Assembly: GCF_900111495.1 (NCBI RefSeq) | Contig: NZ_FOIU01000001.1 | Span: 930,001-994,000, forward strand | Length of the DNA stretch: 64,000 nt | Source: Chryseobacterium wanjuense | Lineage (GTDB): Bacteria; Bacteroidota; Bacteroidia; Flavobacteriales; Weeksellaceae | Direction of reading: 5' to 3' | Part shown: one piece after another, positions 1 to 8,017 of the stretch | Layout: the number at the start of each line of letters is the position of its first letter | How positions within the stretch are numbered: position 1 is the stretch's first letter | Program-made: the position numbers and the translations under genes | The notes under the pieces: generated by a model | What the model saw: only the letters and a program-made list of their open reading frames with translations | Told to the model about the DNA's origin: nothing | Databases searched by the model: none

Positions 1-2
1 GA

Positions 3-1850
3 AATTACTCTGATGGCGAACAGCAGGCCGTTGCCGTACTTCCGAACCGAATGCTGGTGACGGATGCGCTTCCGGTTTTCGTGAAAGAAGGTGAGACAAA
101 GACTTTTGTTTTAGATAACCTTAAAAATGCAAATTCTACAACCATTTCAAATGTGGCTAATACATTAGAACTGACGACCAACCCGATCTGGGAAATCATG
201 TTTGCGCTTCCGAGCCTTAAAAATGATCAGAATAATTCGGCGGATGTAATCTTTAATAAATGGTTTGCCGATGTTTTGGCTTCAGAAATTTTTAAGGCCA
301 ACCCGAAAATGAAAACGGTTTTTGAAGAATATCAAAACAAAGGTTTATTAAATTCAAATCTTGAGAAAAATCAGGAGCTGAAACAGCTTTTATTGGAAGA
401 AACACCTTGGGTGTTGGAAAGTAAAAACGAACAGGAACAAATGGCGAAACTTTCGCTTTTATTCGATACAAATACCATGCGTAATGCCATGCAAAGCGAT
501 TGGGAAGACTTCAGGAAGCTGCAGAATCCGGATGGTGGTTTCTCTTGGTATCAAGGATACCCGAGCTCGTATTCGACGTCGCTTTATCTCCTTAAAAATT
601 TAGGAAAAATCAATTCCTGGTTAAAAGATAATGTTAAAGATTATCAAAGTCCGGGACAAAAAGAATTGGTGAAAAACCTGATTCAATATGTTGATAATGA
701 AGTTAATAAATATTGGGATGTGAAAAAAGAAAACGTCTGGACCAATTGGACATTGGATTATCTCGATACAAGAAATTACTGGGAAAAAGAATATCCTCTG
801 AAAGGAAAAGGCGCAACCCTGAAAACTTTAGTAAAACAGAAAGCCAAAACCGCAAAACTAACGGATTTCACATTCTTCGGATTGCACCGCGCCGCTTTGT
901 TGATGAGCGATTACGGACTGAAAGATGTTTCGGATAAATTAATGAATTATTTAAAAGAAACCTCCACAGATACAAAAACTCAGGGTGTTTACTGGAAACA
1001 GAACCTTGATGACTGGGGCTGGTTCAGTTCAAAAGTAGTGAATCAGGCGGGAGCTTTGGAAGCTTTCAACAAATTGAAACCAAACGACCAGAAGTTCATT
1101 GAAGACATGAAAATCTGGCTGATCACGCAGAAAGAGGTGAATTCCTGGGGAAGTTCGAGAGGAACTTCGGAAGTGATTTTTACTATCCTTAATTCTGGAA
1201 AATCATGGACAAGCGCTGAAAGCAATAAAGCGACCATCGTTTGGGGCGGAAAAGAACTGCAGCCGCAGACTCAGGCGACAGGTTATGTAAAATCTACCAT
1301 GAAAACTGATGTTGTGGATAAAAATCTGGCAACGGTTACGGTAACAAAACCTGGCCCGGGAATCGTGCAGGGTGGATTGTTCTGGCAGTATTATGAGGAT
1401 TTGGACAAGATAAAATCTTCTGAAAATTACATCTCCGTCACCAAAGAATTATACAAAAAAATAAAAACGGTAAATGGGGAAGAATTGCAGAAAATCTCTC
1501 CGGAAACGCCATTAAAAATCGGGGATAAAGTAACCGTAAGAATGATCCTGAATACAGACCGCCCAATGGAATTTATCCATATCAAAGACATGCGGGCTGC
1601 AGGTTTTGAGCCGGTAGATGTATTGTCGGGGTATCAGTGGAAAAATAATTTAGGATATTATCAGTCTACCAAAGATGCATCCACCAATTTTTATATTCAA
1701 TCGATGCCGAAAGGAAAATACGTGTTTGAATATGATTACATTGCCAATGCTTCCGGAAAGTTCTCAAACGGGATCACTACGATACAAAATTATTATGCAC
1801 CGCAAATGAATGCCCATACAAAAGGATCTAATGTTCAGATCGCGGAATAA
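3..1850 (+). CDS. alpha-2-macroglobulin family protein, C-terminal part (5' end outside window)
   Basis: The frame is open from base 3, so the gene starts upstream; 615 residues are visible. Residues 1-6 (NYSDGE) and 'NPIWEIMFALPSL' match the region just before the thioester domain of bacterial alpha-2-macroglobulins. 'NPDGGFSWYQGYPSSYST' belongs to the alpha-helical thioester (TED) domain, and the last ~130 residues look like the C-terminal bait/receptor-type beta domain. Family members are large envelope proteins thought to trap proteases. Where CxEQ would form the thioester (before 'FNKWFADVLA') the sequence reads SADV (bases 237-248), so a covalent thioester is unlikely. The start ATG at base 51 is internal, not the true start. 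A terminator follows. Family assignment is firm; the function of a thioester-less copy is inferred. Confidence 0.88.
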   Translation, partial: NYSDGEQQAVAVLPNRMLVTDALPVFVKEGETKTFVLDNLKNANSTTISNVANTLELTTNPIWEIMFALPSLKNDQNNSADVIFNKWFADVLASEIFKANPKMKTVFEEYQNKGLLNSNLEKNQELKQLLLEETPWVLESKNEQEQMAKLSLLFDTNTMRNAMQSDWEDFRKLQNPDGGFSWYQGYPSSYSTSLYLLKNLGKINSWLKDNVKDYQSPGQKELVKNLIQYVDNEVNKYWDVKKENVWTNWTLDYLDTRNYWEKEYPLKGKGATLKTLVKQKAKTAKLTDFTFFGLHRAALLMSDYGLKDVSDKLMNYLKETSTDTKTQGVYWKQNLDDWGWFSSKVVNQAGALEAFNKLKPNDQKFIEDMKIWLITQKEVNSWGSSRGTSEVIFTILNSGKSWTSAESNKATIVWGGKELQPQTQATGYVKSTMKTDVVDKNLATVTVTKPGPGIVQGGLFWQYYEDLDKIKSSENYISVTKELYKKIKTVNGEELQKISPETPLKIGDKVTVRMILNTDRPMEFIHIKDMRAAGFEPVDVLSGYQWKNNLGYYQSTKDASTNFYIQSMPKGKYVFEYDYIANASGKFSNGITTIQNYYAPQMNAHTKGSNVQIAE

Positions 1851-1891
1851 TTTCAAATCAGAAAAGTGAAATTTACAGAAAATAGATAAAT

Positions 1892-1919
1892 AAAACTCCT
1901 CAAATTTGGGGAGTTTTTT
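1892..1919 (+). terminator. rho-independent terminator after the A2M-like gene
   Basis: Stem aaaactcctc / gggg-agtttt with loop aaattt (1902-1907), one G-T pair, then a T run. It lies 41 bases after the stop codon at 1850. Confidence 0.85.
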
Positions 1920-2039
1920 ATTTAACTAAAAGTTTAAAAAAGTTCTAGTTTAGGATATTTATTTTATTAAAAAAAATTATTTTGAGTAGATTTCCAATCT
2001 CGGATTTTCTTACTAAGAAGTCAAGTTTTAACGCGGCGA

Positions 2040-2140
2040 TCACAAAGATTAATAGGATCATGTTTATTGTTTTTTTGTTCGCAAAGGCACTCTGTTCAGC
2101 AAATGATAGCACAAGCCTCAGTTGAGTATTACGAATAACT
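2040..2140 (-). repeat. degenerate intergenic repeat 'TTGCTGA...CCTTTGCGAAC', copy A
   Basis: On the minus strand this reads tttgctgaacagagtg-cctttgcgaacaaaaaaac and, further on, ctttgtgatcgccgcgttaaaac. The same order of words occurs at 5572-5665 and 21845-21924. A 75-codon minus-strand frame (1945-2172) spans it, but it consists of the repeat plus AT-rich flank and I do not call it a gene. The remainder of the 540-base gap (1851-2390) holds the terminator, this repeat and an AT-rich leader with a promoter box. Confidence 0.6.
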
Positions 2141-2360
2141 TCCAACTTCTTTCTTTCAGCCTTTTTCTTCAATTCCTTAATTTAAATGAATAAAATTCAA
2201 TAGACGATATCAATGAAATGTAAATTTTTAATTTATAAGGTTTTAAATAGTTTAACATTACATTTATTTGAGTAATTTATAGTATTTAATTTGTATTGTT
2301 TTGATTTTTAATTGATTAATTTCTTTTTTGCAAATACTTAAAAAAGATAAAAAAAACTGA

Positions 2361-2368
2361 TATATTTG
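2361..2368 (+). promoter_or_regulatory. flavobacterial -7 box TATATTTG
   Basis: Perfect match to TAnnTTTG, 23 bases before the ATG of the DUF1569 gene. No TTG is found at the usual 18-21 base distance, so only the -7 element is supported. Confidence 0.5.
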
Positions 2369-2390
2369 TTTTTTAACAATTAAATATACT

Positions 2391-2846
2391 ATGGAAAACG
2401 TTTTTGATGCTAAAGATGCTCAGAATTACATTGATAGGATAAATAATCTTACACCGGAAACACATGGTTTATGGGGAAAAATGACAGTTGACCAAATGTT
2501 GGCGCACTGTAACGTATCTTATGAAATGGTTTACGAACCGGAAAAACACAAAAAACCGGGATCAATTGCAAAATTTATTTTAAAAACTTTTGTAAAATCT
2601 AAAGTGGTGGGCGACAAAGCCTACCCTCAAAATGGTCCTACTGCCCCTCAGTTTATCGTTTCAGAAAGAAAAAATTTCGAGGAAGAAAAGAAAAGGTTGA
2701 TCGGTTTTATCCAGAAAACCCAGCAGTTGGGAGCTTCGGCTTTCGATGGCAAAGAATCTTTTTCTTTCGGCAAACTGAAAGCTCAGGAATGGAACAATAT
2801 GTTTGCAAAACATCTCAACCACCATCTGGCGCAATTCGGAGTTTAA
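2391..2846 (+). CDS. DUF1569 / DinB-like protein
   Basis: 151 residues. The pattern 'WGKMTVDQMLAHC' near residue 28-40 and the C-terminal 'KHLNHHL' are typical of the DinB/YfiT-like four-helix fold, in which spaced histidines (here H39, H141, H144/H145) form a metal site. DUF1569 proteins are cytosolic and their reaction is unknown; relatives act as thiol- or metal-dependent transferases. It is first in a tight series with the next three genes (26, 2 and -4 base gaps), so they are probably one transcript. Start is the ATG after a TATATTTG box and an A-rich leader. Confidence 0.78.
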   Translation: MENVFDAKDAQNYIDRINNLTPETHGLWGKMTVDQMLAHCNVSYEMVYEPEKHKKPGSIAKFILKTFVKSKVVGDKAYPQNGPTAPQFIVSERKNFEEEKKRLIGFIQKTQQLGASAFDGKESFSFGKLKAQEWNNMFAKHLNHHLAQFGV

Positions 2847-2871
2847 TATTTTAAATAAAAATTAAAACCAC

Positions 2872-3342
2872 ATGAAAAAAATTTTATTATTCTTTATCCT
2901 TGTTTCCAATTTCGCGTTCGCACAAATGCCGGATATTTCGAATGTCTGGCTGAATAGTAGCAAGCCATACACAGGAACAATCGGAAATAAAAATCAGGAA
3001 ATTAAGCTTAAGATCAATATTTCTGAACAGAATAAGAAAAACGACCAGGAATATTTCGTTTCGGGATATACGCTGGTTGATAAAAACTATACAAAATTTG
3101 AGGGTAAGCTTACCATCACCAAATACAAAGATGCCAAGAAAAAAGGCACTGTTTATGGTGAATATGAGCTGGCAGAAGAAAATAAAGGAAAACATTCCGG
3201 GCTTTTCAAAGGCAAGTTCATTTATACCTTCAAATGGAATAAAAACACAGAAAAAGTTGAAGCACAGTATATCGATTTGATAGGTGACTGGAAAAGCTAC
3301 GACGGAACGCTGGATTTTAAGACAAGAATAAAAAATCAATAA
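2872..3342 (+). CDS. secreted protein of unknown function
   Basis: 156 residues with a clear signal peptide (MKK, hydrophobic core, FAFA before Gln18). The mature part is rich in Lys, Asp and beta-strand patterns ('GTVYGEYEL', 'HSGLFKGKF', 'WKSYDGTLDF'), suggesting a small beta-barrel or lipocalin-like fold, but no family is recognised. It probably sits in the periplasm or outside the cell. It is followed after two bases by a membrane protein and is likely co-transcribed with it. Confidence 0.7.
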   Translation: MKKILLFFILVSNFAFAQMPDISNVWLNSSKPYTGTIGNKNQEIKLKINISEQNKKNDQEYFVSGYTLVDKNYTKFEGKLTITKYKDAKKKGTVYGEYELAEENKGKHSGLFKGKFIYTFKWNKNTEKVEAQYIDLIGDWKSYDGTLDFKTRIKNQ

Positions 3343-3344
3343 CC

Positions 3345-3749
3345 ATGTTAAGACGAATTTTAGCTGTGATAGCCGGAATCATTGTAGGTTCCATCGGCAT
3401 TTGGCTTATAGAAAGAGTGGGGCATTCTTTGTACCCGCTTCCAGCAGGCTTGAAACCCACTGATATGGAAGGTTTCAAAACATACGTGGAAAATTTACCT
3501 TTTATGGGAAAATTTATAGTCATTCTGGGCTATGCTTTGGGCGCTCTTCTTTCGGGATTTGTGGCGACAAAAGTGGCGAATAACAACAAACCTACCGCAG
3601 CTATTATTTGTGGAATCATCTTTATGTTTTTTACGATCTACAATATGGTTGTTTTGCCGACTCCGGCCTGGTTCTGGGTTCTTGGAATTGCAGTTTGGGG
3701 ATTGGTTTTAGCAGGATATAAATTAGCATTAAATACAAATAAAGCATGA
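3345..3749 (+). CDS. small four-helix membrane protein
   Basis: 134 residues with four hydrophobic segments (about 4-22, 50-71, 80-100, 105-126) and short loops; the loop between segments one and two is the only sizeable soluble part. It resembles uncharacterised inner-membrane proteins found beside VOC and DinB genes in flavobacteria. No catalytic motif is seen. Its TGA overlaps the ATG of the next gene (ATGA), so translational coupling with the VOC protein is likely. Confidence 0.68.
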   Translation: MLRRILAVIAGIIVGSIGIWLIERVGHSLYPLPAGLKPTDMEGFKTYVENLPFMGKFIVILGYALGALLSGFVATKVANNNKPTAAIICGIIFMFFTIYNMVVLPTPAWFWVLGIAVWGLVLAGYKLALNTNKA

Positions 3750-4117
3750 AATTAGGCGCATTTTCAGTGAGTTTAAGCGTAAAAGATCTTCAGAAATCAA
3801 AAGATTTTTACGAAAAATTAGGGTTCAGCTGTATGGCCGGAGCGATGGAACATAATTATCTGATCATGAAAAACGGTGAACATATTATCGGTCTTTTTCA
3901 GGCGATGTTCGACGGAAATATGCTGACTTTCAATCCGGGATGGGATCAGAATGCACAAAACCTCGAAACTTTTGATGATGTACGTGTTATCCAGAAACAC
4001 CTGAAAGAACAGGGCATAGAAGTACAAAAAGAAACGGACGAAACATCTTCCGGTCCGGCACACATCTATTTGAAAGATCCGGATGGAAATATGATTTTAA
4101 TCGATCAGCATAGATAA
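3746..4117 (+). CDS. VOC family (glyoxalase/bleomycin-resistance fold) protein
   Basis: 123 residues, the usual length of a single-unit VOC protein with two beta-alpha-beta-beta-beta halves. The first half has 'SVKDLQKSKDFYEKLGF' and the second ends in 'IYLKDPDGNMILIDQH', the classic closing strand of the fold. Such proteins act as metal-dependent lyases, isomerases or dioxygenases, or as binding proteins; the substrate cannot be read here. The start overlaps the preceding stop by four bases. Last gene of the 2391-4117 group; followed by an AT-rich 200-base gap. Confidence 0.85.
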   Translation: MKLGAFSVSLSVKDLQKSKDFYEKLGFSCMAGAMEHNYLIMKNGEHIIGLFQAMFDGNMLTFNPGWDQNAQNLETFDDVRVIQKHLKEQGIEVQKETDETSSGPAHIYLKDPDGNMILIDQHR

Positions 4118-4318
4118 AACTGTTTTAACCGTAAAATAAGCAAAAGCTCATTTTTAAACAAGATAAGTTCTCAAAAGAATAAAATCAAAGATTTTTAAAA
4201 ACTAATGTGTTCTTATTGGCAGGTTAATAATGAACTTAAAATAATTAATAGGCTAATTTTTTGTTTCTTTTGTGGTGAAAATAAAAGCTAATAGATTTAA
4301 TTTAAAAAAAACATTCAT

Positions 4319-4861
4319 ATGAAAATTTTAAAGTGGACAATCATTGTCTTGGCTTCAATTTTAATATTTTGGCTGGTGACTGCATTTTTTATCTCGGGAG
4401 ATTGTAAATATGAGAAATCTATTACAATCAATGCTCCGGTTGAAAAAGTATGGCAGAATACCAATACCTTGAAAGCAATGGATCAATGGAGTCCATGGAA
4501 TGACATCGATCCCAATATGAAAAAAGACTGGACGGGAACCACCGGACAACCGGGTGAAAAAGTTTGCTGGAAAAGCCAGAAAAAAGAAGCTGGAGAAGGC
4601 TGTCAGGAAGTGAAAAAAGTAGACAATGCCCAAAAAAGAATTGATACGGAAATCGTTTTTCTTACCCCATACAAAAGTGAAGCAAATGCTTATGTAACGG
4701 TAGTTCCGGAAGGAAACGGAAGTAAAGCAACATGGGGATTCACTTCTACGATTCCCTATCCTTTTACGGTCATGAAATTATTCATGAATTTGGAAGAAGC
4801 AATCGGAAAAGATTATCAGGAAGGCCTTACAAGGCTTAAAAACCTATCCGAGAAGCAATAA
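4319..4861 (+). CDS. membrane-anchored SRPBCC (polyketide cyclase-like) protein
   Basis: 180 residues. Residues 1-27 form one hydrophobic helix (signal anchor), followed by an SRPBCC ligand-binding domain opening with 'KSITINAPVEKVWQ' and containing 'WSPWNDID', where the family places the first helix and pocket rim. SRPBCC domains bind hydrophobic ligands; the anchor puts this one on the outer face of the inner membrane. Function unknown. Cys residues at 'SGDCKYE', 'KVCWKS' and 'GEGCQE' could form periplasmic disulfides. A degenerate GAACTC repeat follows the stop. Confidence 0.78.
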   Translation: MKILKWTIIVLASILIFWLVTAFFISGDCKYEKSITINAPVEKVWQNTNTLKAMDQWSPWNDIDPNMKKDWTGTTGQPGEKVCWKSQKKEAGEGCQEVKKVDNAQKRIDTEIVFLTPYKSEANAYVTVVPEGNGSKATWGFTSTIPYPFTVMKLFMNLEEAIGKDYQEGLTRLKNLSEKQ

Positions 4862-4863
4862 AC

Positions 4864-4922
4864 CTTAAACTCAGAGCACAAAACCCGGAACTCGGAACTC
4901 AAAACCCTGAACTCAAAACAAT
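4864..4922 (+). repeat. degenerate 'GAACTCAAAACCCT' repeat, plus orientation
   Basis: Several imperfect units of about 14 bases (ggaactc, gaactcaaaaccct, gaactcaaaac) fill the gap before the PhnB-like gene. An inverted counterpart lies at 5504-5567 on the other side of that gene, sharing the 17-base word accctgaactcaaaaca. Confidence 0.65.
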
Positions 4923-4950
4923 TAAAACTAACATATAAAAAGAACACATT

Positions 4951-5400
4951 ATGGCATCAGTAAATGTTTATTTAACATTCAATGGAAATTGCAGAGAAGC
5001 ATTTGATTTTTACAAATCTGTTTTCGGAGGAGAATATCCTTACATCGGAACTTTCGGGGAAATGCCTCCAATGGAAGGGCAGGAGACCAAAGAAGAGGAC
5101 AAAAACAAAATCATGCACGTTTCTCTTCCGATTTCTAAGGAAACTGTTCTAATGGGAAGTGATGCAGGTTGCGACTGGACTTCTCAATTCAAAGCGGGAA
5201 ATAACTTCTCAATTTCTATCAATGCAGAATCTAAGGAAGAAGCAGAGAAATTATTCGCTGGACTTTCTGCAGGAGGAATGGTAACAATGCCAATGGCAGA
5301 CACTTTCTGGGGAGCATATTTCGGAATGTTTACAGATAAATTCGGCATCAACTGGATGGTAAACTACGATGATCCTGCAAAAATGCAGCAACATCCTTAA
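4951..5400 (+). CDS. PhnB-like VOC family protein
   Basis: 149 residues. 'VNVYLTFNGNCREAFDFYKSVFGGE' is the signature opening of PhnB/YjdN-like proteins (3-demethylubiquinone methyltransferase-like fold, a branch of the VOC superfamily), and the end 'FGMFTDKFGINWMVNY' matches too. The family forms dimers with a small-molecule pocket; a function in phosphonate metabolism, implied by the name, is not established. The gene stands alone between inverted copies of the GAACTC repeat and ends at a good terminator. Confidence 0.85.
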   Translation: MASVNVYLTFNGNCREAFDFYKSVFGGEYPYIGTFGEMPPMEGQETKEEDKNKIMHVSLPISKETVLMGSDAGCDWTSQFKAGNNFSISINAESKEEAEKLFAGLSAGGMVTMPMADTFWGAYFGMFTDKFGINWMVNYDDPAKMQQHP

Positions 5401-5423
5401 TCTCTATTCAGAGCGTATGAAAT

Positions 5424-5452
5424 AAACCGGCAGCAGATTCTGTCGGTTTTTT
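5424..5452 (+). terminator. rho-independent terminator after PhnB-like gene
   Basis: Nine-pair stem aaccggcag / ctgtcggtt with one G-T pair and loop cagatt, followed by TTTTTTG. Confidence 0.85.
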
Positions 5453-5503
5453 GTTTTATAATCATTTTTGCATTTCAAAAATTTTTAAATTTGAAAGGAT
5501 AAA

Positions 5504-5567
5504 GGTTTAAAGTTCAAGGTTTAAAGTTTTAAGTTTAGTGTTTTGAGTTCAGGGTTTAATGTTTATT
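5504..5567 (-). repeat. degenerate 'GAACTCAAAACCCT' repeat, minus orientation
   Basis: Reads ggtttaaagttcaaggtttaaag ... gtgttttgagttcagggttta on the plus strand, the reverse complement of the repeat at 4864-4922. The two copies bracket the PhnB-like gene. Confidence 0.6.
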
Positions 5568-5571
5568 TTAA

Positions 5572-5665
5572 AATTAAGCCTTTGCTGAGTGTTAAAGCCT
5601 TTGCGAACGAAGAATATTCACAATCCATTTAAAAAATCCTTATGTCCTTTGCGTTTAAAAAAAAA
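5572..5665 (+). repeat. degenerate intergenic repeat 'TTGCTGAGTG...CCTTTGCGAAC', copy B
   Basis: Contains tttgctgagtgttaaagcctttgcgaac, then ~45 bases later cctttgcgtttaaaa. It matches the word order of copies at 2040-2140 (minus) and 21845-21924 (plus). It forms the leader of the DUF1398 gene. Confidence 0.6.
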
Positions 5666-5670
5666 TAAAG

Positions 5671-6072
5671 ATGAAATTCACAATCGAGCAAATCAAAACG
5701 GAACATCAGAAAGTGAAAAGTGGTGCCGATTTTCCAAGATATATTCAGGCACTCAAAGATTTAGGTGTTTCATACTATACGTCTTATATTTCAGATAATA
5801 ATATCGATTATTTTGATTCTCAAAACCAGCTAACAGCGACTACCAGAGGAAAAGATGAAGCCGTTAGAAGCGTTTCCGGGATAGTAAATTTAGATCAATT
5901 TAAATCAAGGTTAAAGCTTCATCAGCAAGGAGGAACAGATTATGCAACCTTCTGCCACGACTGTGCTGAAAACGGAATAGAAGGCTGGAATATGGATTTA
6001 AATAAAATGACGTGTTCTTATTTTGACAAAACAGGAAATGAAGTCTTGATAGAACAGGTACCGACATTATAA
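5671..6072 (+). CDS. DUF1398 (YbcV-like) protein
   Basis: 133 residues, full length for the family. Typical features are 'GADFPRYIQALKDLGVSYY' near the start and the C-terminal block 'GGTDYATFCHDCAENGIEGW' followed by 'YFDKTGNEVLIEQVP'. DUF1398 proteins are small soluble proteins of unknown role, often near stress or phage genes. The two Cys of 'FCHDC' are conserved-looking and could bind metal or a thiol; this is inference. The gene stands alone, with a repeat in its leader. Confidence 0.8.
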   Translation: MKFTIEQIKTEHQKVKSGADFPRYIQALKDLGVSYYTSYISDNNIDYFDSQNQLTATTRGKDEAVRSVSGIVNLDQFKSRLKLHQQGGTDYATFCHDCAENGIEGWNMDLNKMTCSYFDKTGNEVLIEQVPTL

Positions 6073-6180
6073 ATTATTTTAATAGAAAGATAAATTTCCA
6101 TAGAAAATTTTTTTTGCTTATTATTGATAATTGGAATCACTTTTTAAAATGTGATAGATTTTAATAATAAATTTAAAAAT

Positions 6181-6861
6181 ATGAGAATGGTAAGGTCATT
6201 TTTAGCTGTAATGATTTTTGGGTTGGCTGTAACGGCAACTTACGCTCAGAAGAGTGATTTGGGAGCATGGTATATGTATTTCGGGAATAATAAGATCAGT
6301 AAAAAGCTCAACTTTCACAATGAAATCCAATACCGGAATTTTGATGCAGGTGGTGATCTGGAGCAGCTTTTAATTCGTACGGGAATCGGATATGACTTAA
6401 CGGAAAATAATAACAATATTTTGCTGGGCTATGGTTTTATTTTAAGCAAACCTTATATAAACGGTGAAAAAACTGAAAATATAGAACACAGGATTTTCCA
6501 GCAGTATATTACAAAACAGAAGTTCGGACGTTTCAATATTCAACATCGTTACAGGTTGGAAGAGCGTTTTTTACAGGATGATTTCAGAATGAGGTTTCGT
6601 TATCTTTTAGGTTTCAATATCCCGATCAATAACAAGGAAATGCTTCCAAAAACCTTTTACGGATCTGTTTATAATGAAATTTTTCTTCATTTTGACAGCC
6701 CTGTTTTCGACAGAAACCGTGTCTATGGAGCTTTGGGATATGTGATCAACAAAAATATGAGGATTGAAGCAGGATATATGAACCAGATTCAGGAAAATAA
6801 AAACCGCGGACAGATCCAGATTGGTTTTTATAACAATATTTCTTTCACAAAAAATGATTAA
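6181..6861 (+). CDS. DUF2490 outer-membrane beta-barrel protein
   Basis: 226 residues from the chosen ATG; an upstream in-frame GTG at 6151 would add ten polar residues before the signal peptide and is less likely. Signal peptide to 'TYA' before Gln, then a mature part of alternating aromatic/polar strands ('LGAWYMYFGNNKI', 'FNIQHRYRLEERF', 'FRMRFRYLLGFNIPI'), as in DUF2490, a Bacteroidetes family modelled as an outer-membrane barrel of unknown cargo. It precedes a bestrophin-like gene by 80 bases and may share its transcript. Confidence 0.78.
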   Translation: MRMVRSFLAVMIFGLAVTATYAQKSDLGAWYMYFGNNKISKKLNFHNEIQYRNFDAGGDLEQLLIRTGIGYDLTENNNNILLGYGFILSKPYINGEKTENIEHRIFQQYITKQKFGRFNIQHRYRLEERFLQDDFRMRFRYLLGFNIPINNKEMLPKTFYGSVYNEIFLHFDSPVFDRNRVYGALGYVINKNMRIEAGYMNQIQENKNRGQIQIGFYNNISFTKND

Positions 6862-6941
6862 AAATGAATGGTAAACGATCATTAATTGTCTGTTTAAACT
6901 TTATTTTTAAATAAAACTCAAATAATTAAAAAATAAAACTC

Positions 6942-7940
6942 ATGCACTCAGGGAAAAAATTTGGAGCAGGTGAATTCATTTTCTGGACAAGAAGAAGTAT
7001 CTATGGTTTATTGGTTTTATCGGCAATCCCTACGATTCTATATTATTGCGGATGGACGTTTTTGTCATTTCCGTGGCAGCCGATCGCCATCATGGGAACT
7101 GCGGTAGCTTTTATTGTTGGTTTTAAAAACAATGCAAGCTATGGCCGTCTTTGGGAAGCAAGACAAATTTATGGAGGAATCATCAACGACAGCCGTAGTT
7201 TTGGCTATATGTTGCGGGATTCTTTAAAAAATCCGGATGAGGTAAAGGATATGTTTCTTCGTCATTATGCCTGGTTGACGGCACTTCGTTTTCAGCTTCG
7301 CGAGCCGAGAGCCTGGGAAAATATGACCACCGCTCAATTTGATGAATATTCAAAAAAATATGAAATTCCGGAAAGACTTTCAAAGTTGGAAGATGAACTG
7401 AAAAAATATCTTTCGGGAGACGAACTTCAATATATTTTAACTAAAAAAAATAGGGCAACGCAGCTCATGGCCGTTCAGAGCAAGGTCTTGTCAGAGGCCT
7501 ATGCAAAAGGAGAAATTAAGGATTGCCAATGGATGCAGGTCAATCAGCAGTTGGTGAAATTCACTGATAATCAGGGAAAAGCGGAGCGTATTAAAAACTT
7601 TCCTTATCCAAGAAATTTTTCCTCGATTACAACTTACCTTTTGTTGCTGTTCATTGCTTTCGTGCCTTTCGGATTATTGAAAGAGTTTGACAAACTAGGC
7701 GACGGAACCATGGTAGAAGGCTTCACATTGTGGTTCAATATTCCGTTTTCCTTATTGGTAACCTGGTGTTTCCATACATTAGACTCGGTCGGGGAAGCTT
7801 CTGTCAATCCGTTTGAAGGCAGTCCGAATGACGTTCCGATCACGCAGATAAGCAGAACAATTGAAATTGATATGAGAGATATGCTGGACGAAACCAATCT
7901 TCCACCGGTTATCACAGCGAAAAATAATATTGTTCTTTAA
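6942..7940 (+). CDS. bestrophin-like (UPF0187) anion channel protein
   Basis: 332 residues with hydrophobic segments near 18-37, 43-62, 228-250 and 255-275 and the family pattern 'NNASYGRLWEAR' after the second segment, followed by 'YAWLTALRFQLR'. Bacterial bestrophins are pentameric inner-membrane channels; some conduct cations, others chloride or bicarbonate. The C-terminal 'NPFEGSPNDVPITQISRTIEIDMRDML' matches the family's conserved cytosolic region. A CPA1 antiporter gene follows after 77 bases, suggesting joint ion or pH homeostasis. Confidence 0.88.
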   Translation: MHSGKKFGAGEFIFWTRRSIYGLLVLSAIPTILYYCGWTFLSFPWQPIAIMGTAVAFIVGFKNNASYGRLWEARQIYGGIINDSRSFGYMLRDSLKNPDEVKDMFLRHYAWLTALRFQLREPRAWENMTTAQFDEYSKKYEIPERLSKLEDELKKYLSGDELQYILTKKNRATQLMAVQSKVLSEAYAKGEIKDCQWMQVNQQLVKFTDNQGKAERIKNFPYPRNFSSITTYLLLLFIAFVPFGLLKEFDKLGDGTMVEGFTLWFNIPFSLLVTWCFHTLDSVGEASVNPFEGSPNDVPITQISRTIEIDMRDMLDETNLPPVITAKNNIVL

Positions 7941-8017
7941 AAAGAAGGGAAAAAAGATTTGCTAAATCAGCAAAATCTGCGAAAGAATAAAAATTAACAT
8001 CAAAAAAATATAAATAA

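Noticed and set aside
1945..2172. 75-codon minus-strand open frame
   Set aside because: It runs through an intergenic repeat (copy A) and AT-rich sequence, has no family resemblance, and its reading reflects the repeat rather than selection as a protein.
2887..3339. 150-codon minus-strand frame opposite the secreted protein gene
   Set aside because: Shadow of the plus-strand gene, which has a signal peptide and sits in a tight operon.
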